A stretch of DNA of 29,113 nt from Methanothrix sp. (GCA_028688535.1 JAQTXY010000001.1:1-29113); one strand, 5' to 3'. Shown: positions 1 to 8,543, counted from the first letter of the stretch. The notes: a model not told the origin generated them from the letters alone. Translations and numbers: made by a program.

Positions 1-105
1 CTACCCGCTCTCTTTAAATTTAAATGGGCTGTGTCAGGTGGTAGGATCGTCTTTTCTCGTCCAGTTGTCAAAAGATCTATTAATGCCGCATACTAAAGGT
101 ATCCT

Positions 106-1218
106 ATGAATTCGTCTCTGGAGCTAGGAAAGATCATGGGCATACCAGTGCGCCTCCACTGGACACTTCTATTGGTCATCTTGTATGTTGCCTGGGCTTT
201 TGCTTCTTTCAGCCAGACCGTCTACGGAAATACCTATGGTTTCGGTGATATCGAGCCGGCGCAGATGCGATGGCTCTATTCTCTGCTCTTTGCTGTAGTG
301 CTCTTTGCTTGCGTTGCCCTGCATGAGCTGGGCCATTCCTATGTTGCCCACAAGAACGGCATCGGCATAAAGAGCATAACTCTCTACTTCTTTGGCGGGG
401 TGGCTTCTATGGAGGAGATCCCCAGAAATCCTCGCATGGAGTTGCAGATGGCCTTTGCCGGGCCGGCTGTAAGCGGGGTGCTGGGATTTATCTCGGTTTA
501 CCTCGCCGGACCGGCAGCGGCTTATGGTGGTGCAAGCAGCGCTCTGGCCATCATGCTCTGGACTTTGGGCATCATGAATCTCATACTCATGGCCTTCAAT
601 CTCCTCCCTGCCTTTCCCATGGATGGGGGGCGGCTCTTGCGGGCCTGGTTTGCCACCCAGATGCCTTATATAAAAGCGACTCGACGTGCTGCGGATATAG
701 GGAAGATCTTCGCGACTCTCATGTTTCTGCTGGGCCTGTCCTCTCTAAATTTCATGCTCCTTTTTGTGGCATTTTTCGTTTATGTAGGTGCATCGGAGGA
801 GGAGAAAGCTACCGAAATAAGCGTCAGCCTGGAGGGTATATCCGTACGAAACATAATGTCCGCTCCGGTACGCAGCATCGCTCTGGATATGACGCTCGAT
901 GAGCTGAAAGAATTGATGTTCCGGGAAAAACATAGAGGCTATCCGGTGATGGATGGCGATACCTTGACGGGCATTATCACTTTGACAGATCTGCAGAAGG
1001 TTGCCGAAGCACAGAGGGCCGTAACGCGAGTTGATCAGGTGATGACAAGAAAGTTATATTTGATCGGCCCTGAGGAAGAGGCATCGACTGCCATGAAGAT
1101 GATGAATGATATGCAGATTCGTCGACTACCTGTGATCGCTGAGGGTCGATTGGTGGGCATAGTCTCCAGGGAGGACCTGGTCAGAGCCATTGAGCTCTGC
1201 AGAGAGCGGGAACATTAA
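106..1218 (+). CDS. Site-2 protease (M50 family) with C-terminal CBS domain pair
   Basis: Intramembrane zinc metalloprotease, 370 aa. The zinc motif HELGH is at residues 73-77 inside a membrane segment, and the second active-site motif NLLPAFPMDGG is at 165-175, with Asp173 as the expected third metal ligand. Hydrophobic segments at about 20-35, 58-78, 115-135, 145-168 and 203-228 fit the M50 fold. Two CBS domains follow (about 248-300 and 308-362), the usual arrangement for archaeal and bacterial SpoIVFB-like proteases, where CBS domains bind adenine nucleotides. The natural substrate is unknown; this class cleaves membrane-bound regulators. The ATG start is preceded by AAAGGT. The TraB-like gene follows after 12 bp, so the two are probably cotranscribed. 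Confidence 0.93.
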   Translation: MNSSLELGKIMGIPVRLHWTLLLVILYVAWAFASFSQTVYGNTYGFGDIEPAQMRWLYSLLFAVVLFACVALHELGHSYVAHKNGIGIKSITLYFFGGVASMEEIPRNPRMELQMAFAGPAVSGVLGFISVYLAGPAAAYGGASSALAIMLWTLGIMNLILMAFNLLPAFPMDGGRLLRAWFATQMPYIKATRRAADIGKIFATLMFLLGLSSLNFMLLFVAFFVYVGASEEEKATEISVSLEGISVRNIMSAPVRSIALDMTLDELKELMFREKHRGYPVMDGDTLTGIITLTDLQKVAEAQRAVTRVDQVMTRKLYLIGPEEEASTAMKMMNDMQIRRLPVIAEGRLVGIVSREDLVRAIELCREREH

Positions 1219-1230
1219 GAGGTAATCAAT

Positions 1231-2526
1231 TTGGAGAATACGACAGAAAATATTAAAGACGCCGACGCTTCTTCTTGCCGACTGGTGGAGCCGGGGGAAT
1301 TGGCCGCTGGCAGCGAATCCCATGAAATCATAATAGTAGGAACTGCCCATGTATCAGAAAAAAGCGTCCAGGAAGTTATCAGCAAGATCGAGGAGACGCG
1401 ACCCGATATAGTTGCTGTGGAGCTGTGTCCAGCTCGCTACCGGGCTCTTATCGGCCAGGAGGTTGAGAAGGAGATCAAGATCAGTGAGCTACTCAGTGGC
1501 GGGAAACTCTTTTTCTTCCTGGTTCAGTTGTTCTTGGCCTACATCCAGAGAAAGATCGGTGAGGAGATGGGGGTTAAACCCGGCTCGGAGATGCTGGCAG
1601 CCATACAAGCCGCCAAGAAGGCAGGCGCGCGGGTGGCATTGGTTGATAGGGACATAGGCATTACCATTCAGCGTTTCTGGTCGGCGATGGGATTTTTTGA
1701 TAAGATCAGGCTGATCGGCTCTTTGATTCCCGCGGCTCTTGGCTGGGGTGATGAAGAAGAAATTGATATCGACACCATCACTCAGGCAGATATCGTCACC
1801 CAGATGATCTCGGAGTTTCGCAAGATCTCTCCCGGAGCGGCAAATGTGCTGGTGGATGAGCGCGACGCTTTCCTGGCTCGCAATCTGCACCTGCTCTCCA
1901 AGCAGGGCCGAGTGCTGGCGGTGGTAGGAGCGGGCCACAGAGAAGGAATTCTCAAGCATCTGGAGCATCCCGAGAATATTCCTACTCTGGACGACTTGAA
2001 TGAGAAGCCCAGCAAGAAGATCACTGCGGTCAAAATATTTGGGGTCGCAGTGAGCCTGCTTATTTTGGTCACCATTGGTCTGGTGCTGATCACGGCAAAG
2101 TCCAGCGAGATCATCTTCCAGGCCTGTATCATCTGGTTTGTCGTAACTGGGGGATTGTCGGCTCTTGGCGTGGTCCTGGCCAGAGGCCATCCTCTCTCCG
2201 CCCTGACAGCGCTCATGGTAGCCTGGATGACAACCCTCAATCCCTTTGTAGCGGCGGGCTGGTTTGCCGGAATGGTGGAGGCCTGGAAGCTCAAGCCGAC
2301 GGTATCCGACCTGAAAACGCTGGCTTCTGCAGACAGCTTTGGGCAGATGATGCAAAACCGCCTCTTCAAGGTCATCCTCGTAGCCGCACTCTCCAACGTG
2401 GGTGCTATGCTGGGGATGTTCGCAGGTGTCTATCTCATCTGGCATTGGTTGGGGCTGAACCTTTCGGCAGATATGATCTGGGAGATGATAAAGGACGGCT
2501 ACTCTTTAATTCTATCTTATTTTTAG
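1231..2526 (+). CDS. TraB/PrgY family membrane protein
   Basis: 431-residue protein of the TraB (PrgY/gumN-related) family. The N-terminal half carries the conserved GTAHVS motif near residue 37, a VELCPARY segment near 64, and VGAGHREGI near 231, which is the GxxH-type motif thought to form a metallohydrolase-like site. The C-terminal third (about 265-431) is strongly hydrophobic, with four or five membrane helices, as in archaeal TraB proteins. In enterococci the relative PrgY limits pheromone activity; the archaeal role is not established. The start is TTG, chosen because GAGGT lies 7 bp upstream. It overlaps the 3' end of the convergent npdG gene by 4 bp. Confidence 0.9.
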   Translation: MENTTENIKDADASSCRLVEPGELAAGSESHEIIIVGTAHVSEKSVQEVISKIEETRPDIVAVELCPARYRALIGQEVEKEIKISELLSGGKLFFFLVQLFLAYIQRKIGEEMGVKPGSEMLAAIQAAKKAGARVALVDRDIGITIQRFWSAMGFFDKIRLIGSLIPAALGWGDEEEIDIDTITQADIVTQMISEFRKISPGAANVLVDERDAFLARNLHLLSKQGRVLAVVGAGHREGILKHLEHPENIPTLDDLNEKPSKKITAVKIFGVAVSLLILVTIGLVLITAKSSEIIFQACIIWFVVTGGLSALGVVLARGHPLSALTALMVAWMTTLNPFVAAGWFAGMVEAWKLKPTVSDLKTLASADSFGQMMQNRLFKVILVAALSNVGAMLGMFAGVYLIWHWLGLNLSADMIWEMIKDGYSLILSYF

Positions 2527-3197
2527 TTTATATTTTTAATTAATCTCTCAGAAACCACGGCTATCCCCGCATCCTTGATCTTGTTTTTGCGCGCCACATT
2601 AAGCAGAAAGGGCGTCAGGCTTTCTACCATGGAGGAGACCCCCAGAGGTCCTGCTATCAGTGGTCGTAGGCTCTTTATCTCGCCGGCCAATTGAGTGGTT
2701 ATATCAATCGCCTGGGCATCATCGCCGCAGATAAAGACGTCCGCCTTCATTACCCGATCAGTATCCTGCAAGGCAGCGGCACAGATGGTATGAAAAGCAG
2801 AGACCACTTTGACGCCTTGAGGGAGAAGCGACCTTGCTTGCAGGGCGGCGCTCCCTTCATAGGGGGGTTGGTACTGGAAAAATTTGCCGTTGTAGGCCAT
2901 GGGCACCACGGGCGAGATGACCAGCTGGCTATTGTAGGAGTCTCTCAGACCCGAAGTCACATAAGCCAGATGCTCATAGGGCACGCATAGCACGACCACA
3001 TCAGCCGATGTAATAGCACTGGCGTTGTCGCTGCCCTGTATATTACCAGCTGCTCCTAAAAGCTGCATCATCGCGCTCGCGCTCTCCCTGGCTTTTTCAG
3101 CGCTACGAGAGCCTATGATGATCTCATGCTTCTCTCCCCAGCGCAGGGCAAATCCCATGCCGATATCGCCGGTTCCGCCAACAAGAGCAATCTTCAT
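2523..3197 (-). CDS. npdG: F420H2:NADP+ oxidoreductase (NpdG/Fno)
   Basis: Transfers hydride between coenzyme F420H2 and NADP+, supplying NADPH for biosynthesis in methanogens. The 224-residue length is typical. The N-terminal Rossmann motif GGTGDIG (residues 7-13) and the GSRS element (29-32), which binds the NADP 2'-phosphate, are both present, followed by the VVLCVPYEH segment and a C-terminal helical domain. The ATG start has an upstream AAGG. It converges with the TraB-like gene and overlaps it by 4 bp, so there is no room for a terminator between them. This gene is one of the clearest signs of an F420-using archaeon. Confidence 0.93.
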   Translation of the reverse strand: MKIALVGGTGDIGMGFALRWGEKHEIIIGSRSAEKARESASAMMQLLGAAGNIQGSDNASAITSADVVVLCVPYEHLAYVTSGLRDSYNSQLVISPVVPMAYNGKFFQYQPPYEGSAALQARSLLPQGVKVVSAFHTICAAALQDTDRVMKADVFICGDDAQAIDITTQLAGEIKSLRPLIAGPLGVSSMVESLTPFLLNVARKNKIKDAGIAVVSERLIKNIN

Positions 3198-3224
3198 AGC
3201 TTTGCCTTAAGACAAACTATTATT

Positions 3225-3605
3225 TTACAGTTTTGTGCCAGGAAATATTTTTTGCATCATGATTGAGAGAATTACAAAGAGAAGAACTCCCAGGATCAGG
3301 CTTCTCACAATTCCTATTCGATTGACTCCCAGGAGAACGATTGCCACATAACACAGCCAGGGTGGTGTGAAGATAAAAAGGCTCTTGGCATAGTCTTCCA
3401 CGGTTTTGCTGCCGCCCTCTGCATATATTAATAGGAAGCTGACTATGGTGAGCAAGGGCAGGGTAGTGACAAATGCAGAGAGCATGCCTCTGCCCTGGCT
3501 GGCGAAATAGGCCGTGAGTGCCGTCACCGTCCCGCCCAGCAGGAAGTATAACACGAGCCGCAGGTCAGAGCCGGCTAAATAAGTCAAGACTGGTGCCAAT
3601 TGCAT
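3225..3605 (-). CDS. Small four-helix membrane protein (DUF3147/GlpM-like)
   Basis: 126 residues from the chosen ATG (3605), which has AGGT about 7 bp upstream; the frame stays open to 3662, but the extra 19 residues look unnatural. Four hydrophobic segments (about 15-35, 40-58, 68-90, 98-120) are separated by short loops; the loop after helix 2 contains YAEGGSKTVEDYAKS. This spacing and the acidic EGG loop recall the DUF3147/GlpM-like small membrane families, but I assign that only from memory of their general look. Function unknown. It lies 27 bp upstream of npdG on the same strand and may be cotranscribed with it. Confidence 0.7.
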   Translation of the reverse strand: MQLAPVLTYLAGSDLRLVLYFLLGGTVTALTAYFASQGRGMLSAFVTTLPLLTIVSFLLIYAEGGSKTVEDYAKSLFIFTPPWLCYVAIVLLGVNRIGIVRSLILGVLLFVILSIMMQKIFPGTKL

Positions 3606-3628
3606 TTTATAACCTGCTAAAATATAAC

Positions 3629-3643
3629 AAGGGATGGCACGAG
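3629..3643. repeat. 15-bp repeat AAGGGATGGCACGAG, copy 1
   Basis: The same 15 bases occur at 27019-27033. Here the copy lies in the leader of the small membrane protein gene. Part of it (GGCACGAG, 3636-3643) is also matched by an inverted CTCGTGCC at 3685-3692, 41 bp away. Function unknown; it could be a regulatory site or the trace of a dispersed repeat. Confidence 0.5.
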
Positions 3644-3700
3644 ATGCGAAAGGGAGTAGCAATGAAGGGGGTAATAAACGTCACCTCGTGCCGCGAATTC

Positions 3701-3724
3701 CTGCATTATCCTTTCATAATGCAG
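3701..3724. terminator. 9-bp perfect hairpin downstream of trm1
   Basis: CTGCATTAT (3701-3709) and ATAATGCAG (3716-3724) form a perfect 9-bp stem with a 6-nt loop. It lies 58 bp beyond the trm1 stop codon and about 95 bp upstream of the membrane-protein start, both on the minus strand. It may act as a transcription end signal for trm1 or as an operator for the next gene; archaeal termination usually relies on T-runs, so the terminator reading is tentative. Confidence 0.4.
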
Positions 3725-3781
3725 CTATCACTATTAGGTCTCTTCTCCTTTATTAAGTTTTAGGTTGAAAAACCGATAAAA

Positions 3782-4837
3782 TCAAGCCGGTCTTATGGCC
3801 GCCTCAACCACTGGCATTGCCGCGTCGGTCTTGATGCCAAGGCCTGAAAAATGAGTGCGTGAAGCCCTATACCCGCCAGTTTGCAGTCGCTCTATGGCAT
3901 CATCGATCTTGCCGGGAGTGATATGCAGTCTCTCGCATATACTATGATGATCATAATACATGGGAATCTCTATTTCGCTGGCACATGTGCCGAGAAGTTT
4001 TATTGCCCGGCGGCTGAGCCCCTTCCAGCTGAGGGCGCTCTCGATCGCCTGCGCCTCCTGTATCTCGCCCAGCCACAGCGGGCCGGCAACAGTTGTCTTG
4101 GCAGCGCAGTAGCGGCACTCTCCCCCCGGCTGGGGCTTTTCCAGGAGAACAAAACTGCCGCAGCTGGGGCAGTGCTCTACATAGCCCAGCTTTTCCAGGC
4201 ATCTATCAGCTGCTTTTGCTCCCTTGATGACACGCAGGTAAGTTCTTACATAGTGATCGGTAACATGAGTGAGCATGGGGTGCATGGCTTTATCGAGGCG
4301 TGCCAGCTCGCGCGCCGCCAGGCCGAGCAGAATCCTGGCCCCCATCTCCCGGTGATAAACGGTGCGAAGTGGCCGTGCCATGTACTTGCGGATACCGCTA
4401 TTGAGGTGGGCGCCGCAAAGGGGCGCGGTGTCTGTGGCGGTGATGAATAGATAAGAGAGTGCCGACCTGCTGGCAGCAGAAAGATAGGACGAAGGTGAGC
4501 CGAAGGGGTCCAGGTCCACTGCCTGAAAGTGCTGCTCATGCAAGAGGACGTGGGCATCAGAGCAGGTTACCCTGCCTGCCAGACCATTTCTACTCAGGTT
4601 TTGTTCTATGAGCCGACAGGCCTGGGGACTGACATCATTCATGGTCACTTTCTGCACGCCTGCTTCCTTAGCTACCCTTAGCCCGCGAATGCCGCTGGCA
4701 GATAGGGCATCCAGATAGTCGGAGAGGCCCAGGCTATGAGCCATAGCTACACCGATATCCCGGTTGAGAAGCATCTTGGGATTATAGAAAGCGCCCTCGG
4801 TCTCGAAGGTGATGGCGCCCTCCGTTATGAGATTCAT
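3782..4837 (-). CDS. trm1: tRNA (guanine26-N2)-dimethyltransferase Trm1
   Basis: Uses S-adenosylmethionine to make N2,N2-dimethylguanosine at tRNA position 26. The 351-residue protein has the SAM-binding motif SASGIRG (46-52), the catalytic motif DLDPFGSP (108-115) and a zinc-binding cluster with C223, C226, C241 and C244, all diagnostic of archaeal/eukaryotic Trm1. The C-terminal part (about 280-345) looks like the helical tRNA-binding module, with a winged-helix flavour. The ATG start gives an N-terminus (ITEGAITFE) typical of the family. The upstream secreted beta-helix gene ends 41 bp before it on the same strand, so cotranscription is possible but no functional link is evident. Confidence 0.95.
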   Translation of the reverse strand: MNLITEGAITFETEGAFYNPKMLLNRDIGVAMAHSLGLSDYLDALSASGIRGLRVAKEAGVQKVTMNDVSPQACRLIEQNLSRNGLAGRVTCSDAHVLLHEQHFQAVDLDPFGSPSSYLSAASRSALSYLFITATDTAPLCGAHLNSGIRKYMARPLRTVYHREMGARILLGLAARELARLDKAMHPMLTHVTDHYVRTYLRVIKGAKAADRCLEKLGYVEHCPSCGSFVLLEKPQPGGECRYCAAKTTVAGPLWLGEIQEAQAIESALSWKGLSRRAIKLLGTCASEIEIPMYYDHHSICERLHITPGKIDDAIERLQTGGYRASRTHFSGLGIKTDAAMPVVEAAIRPA

Positions 4838-4878
4838 CTCTTCGAAAGACCCGGCGGAGGATATAATCCTTCCCGGCG

Positions 4879-6399
4879 CTAAAAGCTATTTTCCTTCTGA
4901 AAAGGCGGTGCGCTGGCATCAAAAGCCTGGGAGTTCGTCCATTTGGGAGGCGAGCTGGGAGTCTTGCGAGATATCACCACAACGCCGTTTTGCTTGCTGA
5001 TGGTGGGATATTCATAATCAGCAGGCCCATACACCGCATATTTCTTGACCTCATCTCTTATCTGGCTGCTGTTTAATCTCGCTTCCCGGTAAGGACGGAT
5101 GAGGGGCCTATAGTCAAAGGAATGCGACTCGGGCCCGGGAAGAGAATAAGACTGGTCGCCAATGCCATCATTATTTCCGTCTTTGCCCTGATAATCGTTG
5201 TAGTAGTTGCCGATAGTGGTATTCCATATATTGAGGCTGAGATTCTCATAGGCATTGATATCGTTTCTGAAGAAGTTATTTCCGAAGATGAGGTTATTGC
5301 GGTTCTCGTTGAGCCTTATGCCGTGTTTATTGTCTGAGGCATTGTTATCGTAGACGGCATTATACTTGCAGCCTTTTGAGATCTCCAGACCATTGAAGTT
5401 GCCTTTAGCTGTATTTCGAATCAGCATGTTGTAGCTGCTGTTCTCTTGCAGGCTGATGCCTATGCCAAACCCTTTCATAATCTCGCTCCTGCTGTTATCT
5501 TCTGCCAGATTATCGGTCAGGTTGTTGTAGTTGGATGAGGCCGTCACCAGGATTCCGTAATAATTATGATCCGCCCGATTTCTTCTTATCTGGTTGTATG
5601 AGGCATTCCAAAGAGAGAGGCCAAAGGTGTTCGTGGAGAGGATATTATCCTGGATGACGTCTTCGTCCGTCTCCTTGAGCAGTATTCCGACGTTTGTGTT
5701 GTTAACAATGCTGTTATTGTCAAGCACCACATCGCTTGACTTTTCAATATCAATCCCGTATTTCTTGCAGTTGGTAATGTGGCAGCTAGTGACCTTCACC
5801 TGGGCACTTTGCAGGATGGAGGCACCAGTATCACAGCCTTCTATGGTTATGTTCTGCAAGACCAGGTCCCGCACATTTTCCACGGATATTGCCAGCTGTG
5901 CCCCAAAGATGCTGCAATTCTTCAGAGAAAAGCCGTTACCCATTATTACTACCGCCGAATTGGGCTCATCGAAGCTACTCCCGGCGGCCTCAGTCGGATT
6001 TTGCATGTAGTAATTAAACTTAGCAGTAGTGTCCTTGCCTATGCCGATGACGCGAAATCCCGTGATGGTGACGTCGTCGCTGAGCACTTTAATAGCGGGT
6101 TTCTGTAGTGCAGCACTGACGATGGGTTGGCCCTGTCCTTCAATGGTTAGCGGCCTGTCCACCTGAAAGCGGCTTACTTCACCAGGACCTACTATTATTG
6201 TGTCTCCTGCTTTGGCCGAGTTTATCGCCGTCTGGATATCAGATCCTGCCTGGATAATGCTTGCACTGGCGGGATATGATGGCATGAAGATGAAAAGGGC
6301 AATGGCTAGAAGCGTGAAAATAATTATGCCGGGAGATTTAATGCCTGAAATGGCGCATGCCCGTGAAGACCATGGCCATGTTATGCTCATTGGCGGCAT
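4879..6399 (-). CDS. Secreted right-handed beta-helix protein (NosD-like)
   Basis: About 506 residues. The N-terminus has a polar stretch and then a hydrophobic core (IIIFTLLAIALFIF) ending near PASA, a probable signal peptide, so the product is exported or surface-anchored. From about residue 50 to 410 it consists of repeated short strands with Asn-rich turns (patterns such as NxIxxNxxGI and NLIxxN), the signature of NosD/CASH-type parallel beta-helices found in methanogen surface proteins. The C-terminal 90 residues are outside the repeat. ATG at 6399 is preferred because AGGTG lies 5 bp upstream; TTG at 6402 and ATG at 6390 are alternatives. The chosen start overlaps the end of purH by about 60 bp, an unusually long overlap. 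The ligand is unknown. Confidence 0.85.
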   Translation of the reverse strand: MPPMSITWPWSSRACAISGIKSPGIIIFTLLAIALFIFMPSYPASASIIQAGSDIQTAINSAKAGDTIIVGPGEVSRFQVDRPLTIEGQGQPIVSAALQKPAIKVLSDDVTITGFRVIGIGKDTTAKFNYYMQNPTEAAGSSFDEPNSAVVIMGNGFSLKNCSIFGAQLAISVENVRDLVLQNITIEGCDTGASILQSAQVKVTSCHITNCKKYGIDIEKSSDVVLDNNSIVNNTNVGILLKETDEDVIQDNILSTNTFGLSLWNASYNQIRRNRADHNYYGILVTASSNYNNLTDNLAEDNSRSEIMKGFGIGISLQENSSYNMLIRNTAKGNFNGLEISKGCKYNAVYDNNASDNKHGIRLNENRNNLIFGNNFFRNDINAYENLSLNIWNTTIGNYYNDYQGKDGNNDGIGDQSYSLPGPESHSFDYRPLIRPYREARLNSSQIRDEVKKYAVYGPADYEYPTISKQNGVVVISRKTPSSPPKWTNSQAFDASAPPFQKENSF

Positions 6400-7690
6400 C
6401 AATCACCTCTGCATCCCGTATAGATCCGCCGGGATGAATTACTGCAACGGCTCCTGCCTGGAAGGTTTGATCCAGGCCGTCTCGGAAGGGGAAGAATGAA
6501 TCCGTGGCTGCGACTGTTCCCCGAGTGCTAAGGCCATGCTCCTCTGCCTTTTCCGCACCAAAGCGGGCGGAGTCCACCCGGCTCACCTGGCCGGATCCTA
6601 TGCCGATGGTCTGGCATTCGGTGGTATAAACCAGCGCATTGGATTTGACATATTTGGAGACCTTCCAGGCAAATCGAAGGGCTTGGCTCTCCCTGTCAGT
6701 AGGGGCCCTTTTGGTTACAACTTTCCACTCCAGAATATCGCCGGTATCATAATTCTGGAGCATCATGCCTCCGAAGATGTTTCTTTGGTAAAAGCCCTGA
6801 TAGAGTTCATCCTTTCGGTCCAGCAGATCTCCAATGTCCAGTATTCTGCGATTGGGTTTCTTATCCATGAGCAGCTTCAGAGCCTCGGGCTCGTAGCCTG
6901 GGGCGAGCAGCACCTCTACGAAGCTGTCACCGATGGCCCGAGCGGTATCTGTGTCCACCGGCCGGTTAAATCCGATAACGCCTCCAAAAGCAGACTTGGG
7001 ATCGGTGGCAAATGAGAGACGATAGGCATCCGCGAGATTTTCGCCGTAGGCTACGCCGCAGGGATTGGCATGCTTCACAATGACCGAGAGTGGCTTTCCA
7101 GCCGGGACTCCGTCATACTCTGATAGGTCGATGAGCATCTCAAGCACTGTTTCCGCATCGACCATGTTATTATAGGACATCTCCCGTCCGTTCAGCTTTC
7201 TGGCGGTCTGCAGGCCCAGGCCATTTCGTTTGCTGTAGAGTGCAGCCTTCTGGTGCCAGTTCTCTCCATAGCGAAGATCCTGCACTTTCTCATAGGCTGT
7301 AGCAGCATAGCGAGGCATGGTGCTTGCCGCGGCTTGAAGGGCGGATAGTCGCTCTGAGTCGCTCTGCAGACACCTGAAGAGGACATATGCCTCCAGGTTA
7401 TTTCTGGTAACTTGGGAAAGACCCTTCGTCTGCGTAATTTCTTCTAAAACAGATGGGCAGCTGGCGTTGTCTAATAAAACAGCACTTCCATCAACCAATG
7501 CCTGGCGAATGTGGAGCGCACCCGCGGGGGTTGCAATGTATCCTGGGTCGCATATCAAAAGACAATGCCTTCCACCGTCCTCGTCCGGAAGCTGCTCGCA
7601 GATTTGCAGGCCAAGCTGCTTCAAACCGGGAAGAATGGATCCTGCCAGCAGAGAATGACCTGCCGGGACGACGACTTTCTTGATCTCCAT
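6338..7690 (-). CDS. purH: PurH-type AICAR formyltransferase with aberrant N-terminal domain
   Basis: Residues about 130-450 form the AICAR transformylase domain, which formylates AICAR with 10-formyl-tetrahydrofolate in purine synthesis: YEKVQDLRYGEN (133-144), the catalytic KHANPCG (206-212) and HPGGSIRD near the C-terminus are all present. Standard bifunctional PurH is about 510-530 aa and begins with a roughly 200-residue IMP cyclohydrolase domain. Here only about 125 residues precede the transformylase, and the usual N-terminal ISVSDKTG motif is absent. Residues 69-107 (from SAVLLDN on) still resemble the back half of the cyclohydrolase domain. The usual HQ-preceding Pro is Trp (ENWHQ). 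Many archaea use PurO for the cyclohydrolase step, which would relax selection on this domain. The ATG start has AGAGG upstream. Confidence 0.88.
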   Translation of the reverse strand: MEIKKVVVPAGHSLLAGSILPGLKQLGLQICEQLPDEDGGRHCLLICDPGYIATPAGALHIRQALVDGSAVLLDNASCPSVLEEITQTKGLSQVTRNNLEAYVLFRCLQSDSERLSALQAAASTMPRYAATAYEKVQDLRYGENWHQKAALYSKRNGLGLQTARKLNGREMSYNNMVDAETVLEMLIDLSEYDGVPAGKPLSVIVKHANPCGVAYGENLADAYRLSFATDPKSAFGGVIGFNRPVDTDTARAIGDSFVEVLLAPGYEPEALKLLMDKKPNRRILDIGDLLDRKDELYQGFYQRNIFGGMMLQNYDTGDILEWKVVTKRAPTDRESQALRFAWKVSKYVKSNALVYTTECQTIGIGSGQVSRVDSARFGAEKAEEHGLSTRGTVAATDSFFPFRDGLDQTFQAGAVAVIHPGGSIRDAEVIDAANEHNMAMVFTGMRHFRH

Positions 7691-7779
7691 CGAACCTCTT
7701 TTCTTTCATCGCTAGCGCTATTTTAACTTTTTGCCAAAAACATAAGCTTTAAGCCCCATGACACCACTTTTTAGCAGCG

Positions 7780-8094
7780 ATGAACATCTGCGAGGCGGTT
7801 AAATCTCATCCTCTGGGCTGCACTATCAGCTTTGAGGTGGTGCCCGGCTCTTCCCAGCTGGCTGTGCCCTCCGGCTACAATCCCTGGCGAAGGTCCGTCG
7901 AAGCTCATCTGACTGAGGAGCCGTCGCGAGGACGGGCTAACCGACAGCTCGCCGAGGAGTTGGCCGGAGCGCTGGGCATAAGCGAAGCGAGGATTGCAGT
8001 CTTGAGCGGCCAGAAGAGCGCCAGAAAGCTTCTCTTGGTAAAAGGAATGACTGTGGATGAGGCTGTCTCGGCCTTGATGCAGAAAATGAGATAA
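7780..8094 (+). CDS. DUF167 (YggU/UPF0235) family protein
   Basis: 104 residues with the compact alpha-beta pattern of DUF167: an early strand (CTISFEVVPGSS), a conserved ANRQLAEELAGALG helix (about 53-66) and a closing strand-helix RIAVLSGQKSARKLLLV (72-88). These small proteins are widespread; their biochemical function is unknown. The ATG has no clear ribosome site, so translation may be leaderless or nearly so. It is transcribed divergently from purH and is the first gene of a tight operon with the TOPRIM and THEP1 genes. Its stop codon TAA (8092-8094) falls where the next reading frame would begin. Confidence 0.8.
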   Translation: MNICEAVKSHPLGCTISFEVVPGSSQLAVPSGYNPWRRSVEAHLTEEPSRGRANRQLAEELAGALGISEARIAVLSGQKSARKLLLVKGMTVDEAVSALMQKMR

Positions 8095-8543
8095 TTGAGC
8101 TGGCAAGCGATAGGGCATGGGGAAGGGCTCTGCAGGAGATACGTCCCAAGAGGACTTATGATCTGGAGGCACTCGAGGAGCTGATAGCTTCCCTTATTGA
8201 TGCCTCTTGTCAGGGTGCAGCCGTCATTGTGGAAGGAAGGCGTGACTTGCAGGCCTTGCGTGCTCTGGGTCTGCCTGGCCCCGTGATCATGGCTTCCCGC
8301 CGACCGGCTCTAGAGCTGGCAGAGGAGGCAGCTCGCAGCTATTCTCAGATCATAATCCTTACCGACTGGGATCGGAAAGGCGATGAGATGTGCAAGACTA
8401 TCGAGTTGCACCTGCGCTCCTTGGGATCGCGACCGGACAGGGAGATTCGCAGCCGGCTAGGAAAATTGGTAAAGAAAGAGATAAAAGACGTAGAGAGCCT
8501 TAGCCGATACACGGAAAAAATGAGGGAGCAATATGGTGTCTAG
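8094..8543 (+). CDS. TOPRIM-domain protein (UPF0292-like), non-standard start
   Basis: A small stand-alone TOPRIM protein. The motifs VIVEGRRD (glutamate of motif I) and ILTDWDRKGDE (the DxD motif) are those of the metal-binding TOPRIM fold, and the C-terminal EIRSRLGKLVKKEIKDVESL matches my memory of archaeal UPF0292 proteins, thought to act on nucleic acid but uncharacterised. The first standard start codon in frame is GTG at 8229, but that would cut off the VIV strand before the catalytic glutamate. The frame is open back to 8061 with no ATG, GTG or TTG; protein-like sequence (ELASDRAWGRALQEI) begins at about 8097. ATT at 8094 or CTG at 8100 or 8130 are possible starts, coupled to the DUF167 stop. 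The end overlaps the THEP1 gene by 11 bp. Confidence 0.78.
   Translation: MELASDRAWGRALQEIRPKRTYDLEALEELIASLIDASCQGAAVIVEGRRDLQALRALGLPGPVIMASRRPALELAEEAARSYSQIIILTDWDRKGDEMCKTIELHLRSLGSRPDREIRSRLGKLVKKEIKDVESLSRYTEKMREQYGV

Noticed and set aside
1489..2445. 318-residue open frame on the minus strand
   Set aside because: It is the mirror of the well-supported TraB-like gene, has a His/Gln/Arg-rich unnatural composition and no recognisable motif.
8070..8100. Programmed frameshift joining DUF167 to the TOPRIM frame
   Set aside because: The change needed is -1 at CAGAAAATG, which is not a good slippery site; a rare start codon or sequence error is simpler, so I kept two genes.
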